This document shows positions 37,236-48,900 of a stretch of 64,000 bases of DNA, piece by piece. Within the stretch, counting starts at the first letter, position 1, and each line of letters starts with the position of its first letter. The notes under the pieces are model-generated. The model was given only the letters and a program-made list of their open reading frames with translations. It did no database searches and had not been told where the DNA came from. Both the position numbers and the translations under genes were made by a program. This DNA comes from Sycobia sp. Sy_11 (Eukaryota > Arthropoda > Insecta > Hymenoptera > Epichrysomallidae). The stretch spans positions 1,552,001 through 1,616,000 of the forward strand of contig JACCIC010000049.1 in NCBI GenBank assembly GCA_018907035.1, read 5' to 3'.

Positions 37236-38905
37236 ATGAAGTTACAATTGTCTATGTTTTTCTTTTTGGCTGCAGTACACGCAGGTAGAGTACATAAATC
37301 ATAAATTTTTCTTTAATTCGGAATTTATATTAATTTCTCATAGCCTTATTAACGCGTTTGGCATCATTACAATTTGTTAATCTATTTATTCTTATTGTAC
37401 ATTACTTTTCGATTTCCTCTTGCTTGCAGCAGACTAAAATAGTATAAAGTATGAGTGTCTCATAACTGAAATCTGAATTTTTTTCTTCATGTCTTTATTG
37501 GATAACTCATAAAAAAATATTTAAGGATTTTTTAATTGGTTAAAACAAAAATAAATAAATAAACAATTATTTATTTTCAATTTTTACATATTACTTTTTC
37601 AATTATTCTTTAGAATATTTCATTTTCAATAGATTTTCATTATCTTATATAATAATTTTGAGTCTCTTTTTACTATTATACCTAGAATTGTTTACTTTTT
37701 CATCTATGTGGTAGCTACATATCATCAAATTAATGTAATATTTTGTTAATATTGTAAAATACATTGATATGATATTATTGTAACATTATAGCAATAATAT
37801 GGACGAGTAATATTTTTGTCTAAGATATGCAATGATTCAACGATATTTTTGACAAGATCTTGCAATATTTCTTCAAAATTTCAGCGCTCTATGGATCATA
37901 ATTTTACATCAGTGCAACCTCAGATGATTTTTTTGATTTATATAATGTATACTAAAGTCCATTACCAATATTTAAGTTGACTTTTACATCATCAGATAAA
38001 ATTCCTTCACTTGGATTCGAGAAAATAATGATTCAAACTCATATTGAAATCTAATATTTTTTAATTGAGTCTGAGAAACGTGTTTTTATATACTTATTCT
38101 GTATGTACCAATTTCTTGTGTTTATCACTTCGTTGCAAATCTGTGTATATAGATGAATTTAAAGAAGAAACGTTGTGATATTGTTTAACCATATAAATGT
38201 TTTATCTCTTCGAAACACTTCCAACTATGTAACACAAAAAAACTGATCTATACATTGAGAAAAATATATAGTTGACCAACGAATTCCCCTCAGAATTCAC
38301 CCTTTAAAATATCAGCAGCGAATTTACACTATCGATCTATCAGCATAAGGATTTTTAAACAAATCATCTACTGTTACTAATTTAAAAGTGTAAATCTGCG
38401 AATTCTACAGAGAGTTACTGTTCACGTTCAAAAATAATTTTTTTTTCTTGAAGATATTCAGTCAGTAGAACCACACGCCAGTTTTAACTTTTATATTAAT
38501 TACTTATACGTATCTATATTTATACATTGGACTCATTAATAAGCTTCAATATATTAATAATCATTAATATATAAATATGCATAGTGATCTGTATTACAAT
38601 ATTATATTACATCGTATCTTAATGTCCAATTCATCAAGAGAACTCACATTACAATGCTGCGTTGAATGAAATATAAATCATTTACTCTATTAGCTAATCG
38701 TCTATTTCATTACCATTTTACCACTTGCAAGAGTACGGAATGATTTCGTCGGAACCTTGTGATAACCACTCTAACTCTTTGACGGTAATATTGATTAAAT
38801 TGGTCGTCAAGCATGCATGTGCATAATAATGAATAAATACGATAATAATACCAAAGGATCTCGAATACTGACTAAATCCATTCATTTTATTACAAATAAC
38901 TCTCC

Positions 38906-38962
<57 letters not shown>

Positions 38963-41900
38963 TTCTCTCCCTCTCTCTGCAATTAATTAAATTATCTAAC
39001 AGTCAATGCAGAAAGCTTTATCTTCGTGACTAAGATTCAACATAAGATGTTTGGACCTTTGAGCTAATTTTAGCCTTACGTAAATGCAATATCAATGTCA
39101 ATAAGAAAGTAACCTTGAATAAGGCAAAGACGGTAAGAGCGCTACTGTTACGAATCATGTATCGGTATAATCAAAATAATATTAGAACAATAATTCAAAA
39201 GGAATATTTATTCTTAAAAAAAATTCATAAAAGCCTACGTTCAAAAATGTCTAGATTTACTTACTATTCGTAATTTGCAAAATTGATTAGTTTAAGTGAT
39301 CAGATATTATGTTCCTAAACATTTTAAGTAATGACGTATAACCTTTTTTTCTTGCTATTATTCATAAAAAATTTGTCATATTTCATATAGTATCTCATTA
39401 CTTCAAGGCTCAAACTATATATTTCAGTGTTTAATATAATTTCTATTGATACAGATTTTCAGAAGCGAATCATCAGTGGTCACAATGTTCTGCATGGCTC
39501 TTTTCCAAATGTGGTAAGAGTCTTTGGATTAAAAAGGACAGATACGGGAGTCAACTTCATCTTCTGTACCGGTGTCCTCTATAATGAAAAATGGGTTACA
39601 GTTAACGGAAATAGTATTTTTGGATTACGTAGTGCAGAATTGCTACCGTACATGAGAGTAATTGCAGGGCAATGGAATCATACTCAAACAGAAGAATTTA
39701 TGCAGAGACGGGCTGTTAAGATTGCTCGTAAATACGAAGACACTGACAAAACTCAGTAAGTTATTACGTGCTAGATTTATTATTAATTTGTGTATCAAAA
39801 ATCAATAGTTCTACTTCCGTCGACTGATATAAATCACAATATTAAATATCTTTTATTTATTCATGATATAGGCGCAGTGGATGTTTTGAATTAAATATAT
39901 TGCCAAGATTCAACTATTTGAATCATGCATTATTTTTCTCCCATAACTAAAACATAATAAATGAAATTCTGCTTTCTCTTCCCTTCTAGACCTCATGGTG
40001 TCCATTTTTTTCTACTTGTACTTTATACGTTTTTTTTCTGCAAGCTTCTTGACTCCTCTTGATAATATTCATATTTTTTCTTTATAAGTTTTGAACTCTT
40101 ATGGTTTTGATCATTTTTCAAATCCCCTTTTTGGAGACACAATAATACTGTGTCTCCTCATACTCTGCATATGCATATGGTACTTTAATCGGGTTCGCTG
40201 TATTTTCAGTACAATTTGATCATATGAAGCCTTTATTTGCTTGAACATTCCACATTTTTATATCAAAAACAAGCAAAATTTTGCATATTAATTGTTTTCT
40301 ACTTGCCTATTATATCAATATTAAAAAATAATATGATAAAAAAATTTATGTTATTTAATGTATAAATACGTGTGTACAACATACATATGTACAAAAATAA
40401 TACTCTAAAAATACGAAAAACATATGGCATCACTAAATCAGTTTCAACTTTATGTAACATTTCTGTAACGCTGTAAGTTTGTCAAAAATCAAACAAAATA
40501 ATTTTCTTTCTAATTAAGACTACAAATTCCAACCTTTTGATTTATATATTATTTTCTAGATCTTGAAAAATAGAAAATAAGAAATCAATCAATAAATAAG
40601 AATGGAAATTTTCAATTACTTCTGAAATTTCGAATGAAACATTTTTTAACAATAAACATTATAAATTTAAATCCTTTCCTAATATTTAAAGTAGATTATT
40701 TTTGTCGCTCTTGACTGAAAATTTAAGCATTGAATATTTCCAAAATATTCAATCAGTAATTCAGAATAATATTTTTTAAAACTTCAATATTAAGCATTAA
40801 TAATCTGTTTGTTAAGTCAATCCATCGCGAGTTTTCTTTCGTATAAAGAAGTTAATGTTGATTGTAAATATTGATTAAGTCAATCTTAAGATGGAATTTT
40901 TTATTAGATCACTATATATTGTACCATATTTATGATATTTTTTACATTTGATTTGTTACTACATGAAACTAAAGGATCCAGCATATTGCCTTAAATTTCT
41001 TTTAGATTTTATTAAATATATTAACGGATTAACAAACGGTATAAATATAACGTTAGATGCGATTAATGATAGTAAACTAACTCGCAATTCGCTCCGCGCA
41101 TTCCTGGATAAGGATTACTGACGTTAAAAAATGTTATCAGCTGTCAAACGTTGTCGACACAGTACCATATATTATATATACACAGTATCACAGTGTTTTA
41201 TAAAATTTCCTTAACAGATATTGAAAATAAATATTATTAAATACATATTACTGAAATTATACATTAATATGCTTAAATAAAAATGTAAATGTATATTAAG
41301 TATATATATGCATACTTTTCAGATTTGGTAAATCTATTGATTTAGGCTTACTTAAAGTATCTGATCCATTCATATTTGGACCATACGTAGCAGCTTTTCC
41401 CTTTTCAAAAAATTCTAAATATCCTTCAGGGCGTGTAATAATAGTGGGATGGGGATCTGCAACACGCCAGCAAGTTGAATATCGGCGATTAACAGATATT
41501 GTGCAGGTCATAGAGGAAGATGTGATATTCGAATGCGAATGCAAAGAAGCTATAAAAGATATGCTTCGAAGAAGAATCTTTTTTTCGCAACATAACTTTA
41601 ACACATTTAACTTTTGTACTGGTACATACATGCAACAGTTACGGGGTATTTCTCATGTAAGTATTCTATCAATTATGTTGTAATTTAAAGGTTTAATATA
41701 TACGTATATAAAAATAAAACATTGTTCATACAGTCTTACATTGTATCTCGTTTATTCTCATTTCTTATGTCTCAGACTGTCTTTAGAGCACAAGATCTTA
41801 ATTTTGATTTGCTTAAAAAGAAGCTATAGTGTAACAGGGTTTATTAAACTTGTTTTGTCGTAATTGACGTTTGCTAAGACTGAAATAAATAATTCTGTGG

Positions 41901-42778
41901 AAGCATCAAAAATATTATGCAACAAGTAAATAAATTTGATGCCGAATTTAGTGTCCGAGATACTGAAACTATCGCCTATTCAGATCGATGCATCACGGCT
42001 TCGTTGATACGCACTTCTGACATGTTCAAGAAGTGCGAGAATTTATAGATGATTCGTCGCGGTATCGCCATATTGTCAGAAAGATGGAAAAAAGTAATAG
42101 AAAATGACGAGAAATATTTTGATTAAGTTAACGTGTATCCATTTTCCATCATAAATGTCCTTTTTTCGTTAAAAAGGTCGTAAACTATGTTCGCCTCCTA
42201 ATATAAAACGAACTTAGCGTATTGTTGTAATGGTCCTCTGCTTGAAGTTGTAATTGCTTTATATAATATATTTTTTGTTAGATGTATAGTTATTAATATT
42301 CTTAATATGACAAAAAAAATAAAAGACGTCTAACTATTTTACATTTATTAAAAGTTCTATGAATTGCCGTTGTCATAATAAGTTAAATTGTTTGTGAACA
42401 TTTGATAAAACAACAAATGTTGTACCCAATATTTCAAGAATCCATGGTTGCATCAATGTGAAATTCTAAGAAGTTTAAGATTTTATTGTAAACTTCTGTG
42501 TGATTATGATTATCTAAATATTTTTACTTAGTATTTCGAATTAGAATGTATTTCTTGCGAAATATTTAGGCTATTCAGACATTTGATATAAATTTTATAT
42601 TTTATTATAGGGTGACGAGGGCAGTCCAGTAATGCAAGAAGATGTTACACCAGATCAATATCAAGTTATTGGAATCAATAGCGCAGGAAATCCTCATATA
42701 AATCTGGCAGTGCACACGCTTATTGCGCCCTTTGTACAGTGGATTGAAAGCGAAATTGCTAGCTTTCCTGATCTATGA
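37236..42778 (+). CDS. Secreted S1 serine protease homologue D (four exons, inactive)
   Basis: The exons are 37236-37284, 39455-39755, 41323-41656 and 42611-42778. The phases are 1-2-0 with GT/AG junctions, and they join to 283 residues. I chose the second in-frame ATG because the TATA box would place the cap site at or after the first ATG (37218, adding MVSIIK). The signal peptide is MKLQLSMFFFLAAVHA, followed by QKR|IISG at 19-25. The His region reads WVTVNGNSIF: His is Asn69, and the adjoining Cys58 equivalent is Ser70 while its partner Cys54 (FCTGV) remains. Asp123 (DLGLLKV) is kept. The active-site motif is GDEGSP, so Ser is Glu231. The Cys191 equivalent is Ser (GISHGDEG), and the last exon has no cysteine. 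An N-glycosylation sequon lies in GQWNHTQ. This is clearly a non-catalytic homologue. Intron 3 holds a mariner tail. AATAAA signals lie at 42816 and 42828. Confidence 0.88.
38901..38978. repeat. (TC)n microsatellite
   Basis: A TC-rich run with a few interruptions, in intron 1 of gene D. Confidence 0.95.
41930..42235 (+). mobile_element. mariner transposase C-terminal relic
   Basis: One frame gives RRGIAILSERWKKVIENDE followed by KYFD and a stop. This is the characteristic C-terminus of mariner transposases (RG...LP.RW.K.....G.Y). The rest of the coding region is deleted or unrecognisable. It lies in intron 3 of gene D, in the same orientation. Confidence 0.6.
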
Positions 42779-42815
42779 TAATCTTTTACTTTATTAATCA
42801 AATTAATGTATATAT

Positions 42816-42833
42816 AATAAATTTTTTAATAAA
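42816..42833 (+). terminator. Gene D polyadenylation signals
   Basis: Two AATAAA hexamers (42816-42821 and 42828-42833) lie about 40-50 bp beyond the stop. The second is in AATAAATCCAATC, closely matching the gene E signal context. Confidence 0.6.
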
Positions 42834-45591
42834 TCCAATCTTATTAATTCATTTTATTACATGAATAAAATACAATAAATCGTAACAAGTATAACTCTAT
42901 CTATTTTACACTGTTAATTTCTAATTTGATATAAAATTATAGAACAATCCAGTGATTTGTTGAGAACAATGTAAAAAAGATATTCTTTTGATTTTTTATT
43001 GTTTTTTTACGTTAAAAAGAATTACAAAATCATGCAATATACCTTAAATAATTTGAATTTTTGCTCCTGATGGAAAGACAATCTAACTCGGCATAATAAA
43101 GTTCTTGTATTCAGCGCGCTTATGAGTTATCAAAAATGATAAGGTTTGATCAGAGTCATTTACTGATCTTCGAATATTAAATTAATTGATTACTTTACAC
43201 TTGGTGAAACATAATTAATAATTAAAATATATTTATGATGAATACAAAATTTGAATTCGTCGCAAAGGAAATAAATGGAAGGGACTGATGTCGGAGGACG
43301 ATTTTCGGGAGTTCAGTTCGATACCGATCAGGGTAAAGTATAGATCTCGCGTATCTTAGTTTTCATGTAGTAAATAATCGTAGTGCAGTTGTATTTTCAT
43401 ATTTTATTATCGGTATAGCGTATAGATGGTGTATAGTTTTGCGTATAGATTTGATTAGTGTATAGATTTGATAGATGTAAAGAATTGATGAGTGTATGTG
43501 TATGTGAAGAGCGTGCGTCTTTGAGGACAAAGCCTTGGTAGTTCGGAGCGAAAAATGGGCCTCCTGCGTACTATTCTGTACATTTCTCCCCGTTCCCATC
43601 GTCCATGTGTGGTGCGACAGTGCGGCGTTTCTTAATTGTAACATAATTGTGCGACCGCGAGCTCGCAATCACTGTAAGTAGACGCTTTAGTTTAAGTATA
43701 CTGTAAGCAAGTTTAGTATATAGACAAGTTGTGAAGATTTGTCTCGATAATAGAATTTGATTTTAATGATCAACCTTTCCCTTACTTATTCCGTATATAT
43801 ATATATATATATATGTAAGTGCCCTGCAATCCTTTCCTTCCTGCATATATGCAAATGGTTAAGTGTCACATTAAATAAAATCAAAATTTGAGTGAATTAT
43901 TTTGAGTTTTCGAAATATTAGCTAATATTTCATAATCGATCAGAAACGTAGGATTTCAATTTTCGGTCGAGAGGATGGAATCAGAAAATGCAGGTGGCGA
44001 TTCTCGCGGACTATGAAAGAAAGAAGAAGCGAGCATCGATTGTTTTTTACCCATGCTCAAAGCGCAAAATACGATATTCTACAGCTGCCTGGAAGGAGAA
44101 AAATACTATTTTTCTTCTCTTTGGAGGAAAAGCGAATGAACGAAATTGTGTAGGCGGGTGTAATCCTCGGTTTCCCGTGCTTCCGCAACATCTAGTATTT
44201 ACGATGTTTGGGCTTAATTTGCCACTCGACCGTGAGCTCGAACTTTGTTTTACACTTTAAGTTAGATATTCGAGATTGGAAAATAAAATAAAATAAATTT
44301 ATAAATCTATGTGAAATTTTTTATGGAAATTATTATAATATTTTTTAAGTATTAAAAATTATCTGTGTCATTTTTTAAAAATTAATTTTCATTTTTAATT
44401 CTATTGTTTATACTTTATTTTAAGATTGTAATTTATTTTAGATTTTATGTTAAGATTGCATTATGAATAAACTTCTAATCTTCACTTAATTATTCTTATT
44501 TCTTTTTACAGGAGCGGGGCTCCGTCTTTCATCACCCGACGGGAGCTTCACCCCGTGTACTCCCCTCCCACATCCCGGTCCTACATCTCTATCATCATAC
44601 TCTATCAATTTCAAATTTGCAGGCAATCATTTAATTTCATGACACAAGATTGAAATAAATTGCAGAAAGAACCGTTAGAGAAATATGATAAGGTTATATT
44701 TTTGCAAGTCCAACAGATTACATTCTAGAATGGGGTAATTTATTCCAGGGCACGCATGGTCTGGACCTTGAAATATTATATCTGCTCTTTCTATACAAGG
44801 AATACCCAAGGAATAACTAATACGGGGAAAAATTTGACATGTTTTCATTTTGTGCGTTTATCATTCAATTTTTGATGTACTTTGAAGAAGATGAAACGCC
44901 CTCGTATGGGAAAATAGTATGTGGCACAGCAAGATTTTTTTTCCGACGAAGGAATGTTTTTCTACATTTTTCTACTATTTTCCACAGCGAGAAAGCTCAT
45001 CATGGTGTGGTTATTTTCCCATGCTTTCGTATTTTTCATACTTACTTTCGATGCTCGCCGTGCTGGTGTATGCATAAAAAAGCATGGAATATAATCAATG
45101 CTTGTTTCGATTATGGCCAATCCGCAGATCAAATTATACATATAGCTCTGCCTATGAAATAGATCTTCTTGTTGTTGCTATTCGTGAAAGTCCTCTCGAG
45201 GCAACTGGACATCGTATCCTACCGACCAAATACGAAACTACCCGTAAAAGTCGTGTGTAAGATGTATATTACAATATTTTCACGTAGAAGCCGTATGTAA
45301 GATGTATATTTTCGTATTTTAAACGAATTACCGCGAAACTTCGATTAGTGGTGTCAATTGAAATTGAAGCAAACAAAAAATGGTCTGCGTAATAGAGCCT
45401 TTTTGATGCGAACCCTCAGATAGCACCTTTTTATACGGAAACGGCGATCGATAAATTATCTATAGCAATTTAGATTTATACATAGAGCATTTTTACATAG
45501 ATATTATTGAATTGATTAATAAATCGATTAAATTATTATGTGGGGCGAAGCCGAGACGGGGATGCAGGTACATACAAAATATATAACATGG

Positions 45592-45646
<55 letters not shown>

Positions 45647-45860
45647 AAATATATATAATTAATATAATAAATCATAATAAAACATTTAAGAAAATATTTG
45701 AAAAGTTGAATTAATTTGATTTGAAAGTAGTTGAATAAATCTGTTTTAATGTTTCACTAATGCAATAATAACATAAATCTCTCTAATTATTCCATAATAT
45801 TTTATAAATGTCGAAGGTAGCATGTGATCTATTCAAATGGAAATAATATCCACGTAATAT
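42834..45860. other. D-E intergenic stretch, unexplained moderately GC-richer DNA
   Basis: Between about 43260 and 45480 the base composition is less AT-rich than around it. Two frames occur on the plus strand, 43988-44260 (90 codons) and 44839-45162 (107 codons), with ordinary-looking composition but no domain I recognise. Around 43411-43480 an imperfect GTATAGAT unit is repeated several times. A CG-rich patch at 44513-44590 and another at 45540-45566 (GGGGCGAAGCCGAGACGGGG) look like pieces of a transposon. No splice-supported gene is evident. An LTR-type or other mobile element is possible. Confidence 0.35.
45600..45644. repeat. (TA)n microsatellite
   Basis: A pure TA run of about 45 bp, roughly 300 bp upstream of gene E. 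Confidence 0.95.
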
Positions 45861-45910
45861 TTTCTTATCAAAACTGAGACTTTCTTATCAGTATCATTCT
45901 TCTATAAATT
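45861..45910 (+). promoter_or_regulatory. Gene E promoter: duplicated GATA element plus TATA box
   Basis: TTTCTTATCA occurs twice (45861-45870 and 45881-45890). The second copy is followed 12 bp later by TATAAATTA (45903-45911), exactly as in gene D. The predicted cap site (about 45933) falls after the first ATG and before the second. Confidence 0.65.
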
Positions 45911-45944
45911 AGGTTTTACATAACATATGGAATCTATTATTAAA

Positions 45945-48900
45945 ATGAATTTGCAGTTGCTCGTATTGATCTGCTTTTTGGCTATCGTAAACACACGTAA
46001 GCAGCCCAACTTAATTTACTAAGTAGCCTAGCATAAGTTCTGATAGTTTTTCCACTTTTGGCGTCAATATAATTTATGTCTTTTTTTCTCATTATAAATT
46101 ATTTTTAAAAACTCTGTGTTTATGTATTATTCAAAACGGTGTTTAATGTTTGTCTTTGTGTTATAATACATCTTTGTATCTGACACGATCCAGTTTAGAA
46201 TTATACAGCTGTGCATTTTAACTTTCTATTCATTTTAACTTTCTTTCTTACCCTCTCGCTTCTTCTTGTTCTCTTCAAAATTCTTTCAGATCATTGTTCT
46301 GTATTTCCATCGTCTAATACTTCAGAATCATTAAGAATATCTTACAAATGTTCTGGTAAACAAATGGGAGCTCGATCGCATTGCCTAAGTTTTACATATT
46401 TTGTAAAAGGACTATCATATACGTCAAAAGATAAATAAGTAAATACAAACATTTTTATATTTTCTTTCTCTATTACAATTGCTTCCTTAAGCTTTCCTCA
46501 TTTACAAATATATTTAAATTTTACTAAACCTTCTATAATTATTGTCAATATCTTTCTATTATCATAATTTTTTGATCATTTATTTATCATAATCATTTTC
46601 TATCACGACAGCCGAAACACTATGGTTTCAATATGATTTGGAAATTTTTGAGGTGTAAAATAATCACTGTTATTAATTGTAATATTTACTTGAACTTCTG
46701 GAAAATTTTCTCACAAACTAAAAAATCCACTGCCAAGAGTTTGCCGAAATATATTATTTCATCTGTTTTTTTTCTACTTCCTCGGATTTATCAATGTCGA
46801 ACGAAAGTAATCTTTATTTTAATTATTATAAATCAATGAATTTCGAGTCTCCTTTCCTGCCGGCAGCAGTTCCTTCACATATATATATTATTATTATTAT
46901 TAAACATCATAAACATATTCTCAAAGGCGAACAAATCAAATATTGAAATAAGTACTTAAGATGTAAAAAACTTGCGGTTGTTAGAAGAAAAAAAAAAATT
47001 AGTAACTATAAAAATATTTCAACTTAATATCAAAACAGTGAAACAGATATCGAATTAAATAGTTTATGGAAATTATAATGAAATAGGAAATGAATTAATA
47101 AATATGTTTATCGGTATGCAAGATATATTATACTAATATAATGATAGGCAGATTGTCCTTGTTTCGAATCACCTCCGAAGAATCTGATATAGAACTACTA
47201 AAAATTAAAATTAAATTAGATTAAAAAATAATAAAACTAAACTATATTCTATGTTAACAAAGGACAACCTGACTGCCCCGACCACCTTAAATTTAAATTT
47301 AAAGCTTAATATTAAGAACTTATACATATAAAAAATAAAAACATAATCATATATGTAAATATATTATAAAACATTTCATAGCAAAACAAGAAAAACGGTC
47401 ATATACCAGAATAATATTTAGAGATAATATTTTTCTAAAATCTTCCGATATAGGTTAACAACAAATAAATTATACAACGCAACAATGTCTTACATCAATG
47501 AACCATTAAAGCAAATAGCTAAGTATATTTCATATGCATCCTTATAAATTACATGAAACTTACCTAACTATTTTACATTTGTTATAAGTTCTTTTTTAGA
47601 TTTCATTTCTTTTTCAAATAATTATGATTTGATGAATTGAATGCAAAAATCTACAATACAATACAATATATATATTATTTCGCTCTCTGCTGACTTTTTC
47701 TATGATCCGATTTTTAATTTCGTTATATAATAGAACATGAAAAATCAACTAATAATTTAGTCAATTATTCGAGTAGTGTTTTTAATATTTAAATTTTAAT
47801 ATTTTTATGTAATTTTTCTATATAAAAATAAGATAACATTTTACTATATTTTAACGGTAGCGGTTCGAAAAGTTGGACGAATTTCGAATTGAAATTTAAG
47901 GTGGTAGGGGCATTCACGTTGTCCTTTGCTAACATATAATATAGTTTATTTTTATTATTTGGTTATTTTTATTATGTTTCATTTTTAATATAATTTAATT
48001 TTATTTCGAGTAATAATTTTAGTTCATCTATTTGTTGAATGCATGTATTTAGACGTGCAAACTTAAAATGAACTAAGATTTTAATTCCATAAATAATTAC
48101 GTTTATAAATACGGTAGTAAACGTTGAATCTCCTATGTTCCTGTCAATTATTGCTAAACGCGCACTATATATTATCAACGAAGATAGACATGGATAGAAA
48201 CACAAACCCGATATAAAAAGTTTGACTACACGGAGGCTAAGTTACTACCCCGGCTTACAAATAGTGAATCGTTTTGAACTTCAATGATAATAGTTTTTTC
48301 GCTCATTATCAGTCCCTGTTTTATCGCCCACGTACAGACGAGAATTGCAGTTTTTTACTTACTGCACTTCAGCAACGAATATATACTTACTACGTAACTT
48401 ACTGAAGTACAGTGAGTAAAAACTGCAATTCGTCTGTAAAAATACTTCAATATTTCTGATATATTCGTTGCTGAAGTGCAGTAAGTAAAAAACTTTAATT
48501 CTCGTCGGTACGTGAAATGGTGAAACAAGAACTGGTAGCGAGGGAAAAACTATGATCATCACGGTTCGAGACTGTTGTGTAATTTATATGTCGAAGTAGC
48601 AAGTCAGCCTCGGGGTAGAGAAACTTTATATGCGAGCTTTGTACTTCTATCCATGTTTGTGTATGCTTCTTCGTTGATTTTATAAAAATTATGGTAACAT
48701 ACTGAATCACCTGTGCGTAAAACATTATTATGACGATATATATAGTTTATAGAGACATTTTTTATTTTGATGAAATATAAGATATAATTTGAAAAAATCT
48801 AGTAAAAAGTGAAAAATATAATTTAATTGTTACAGAACGTTAAATAAATTTTCTTGCATTTAAATTTAAATTGCAAGAACATAGTTATGAAATTATCTAA

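Noticed and set aside
41296..41631. 111-codon minus-strand frame
   Set aside because: It is the antisense shadow of exon 3 of gene D, which has matching splice sites and clear S1 homology to gene E.
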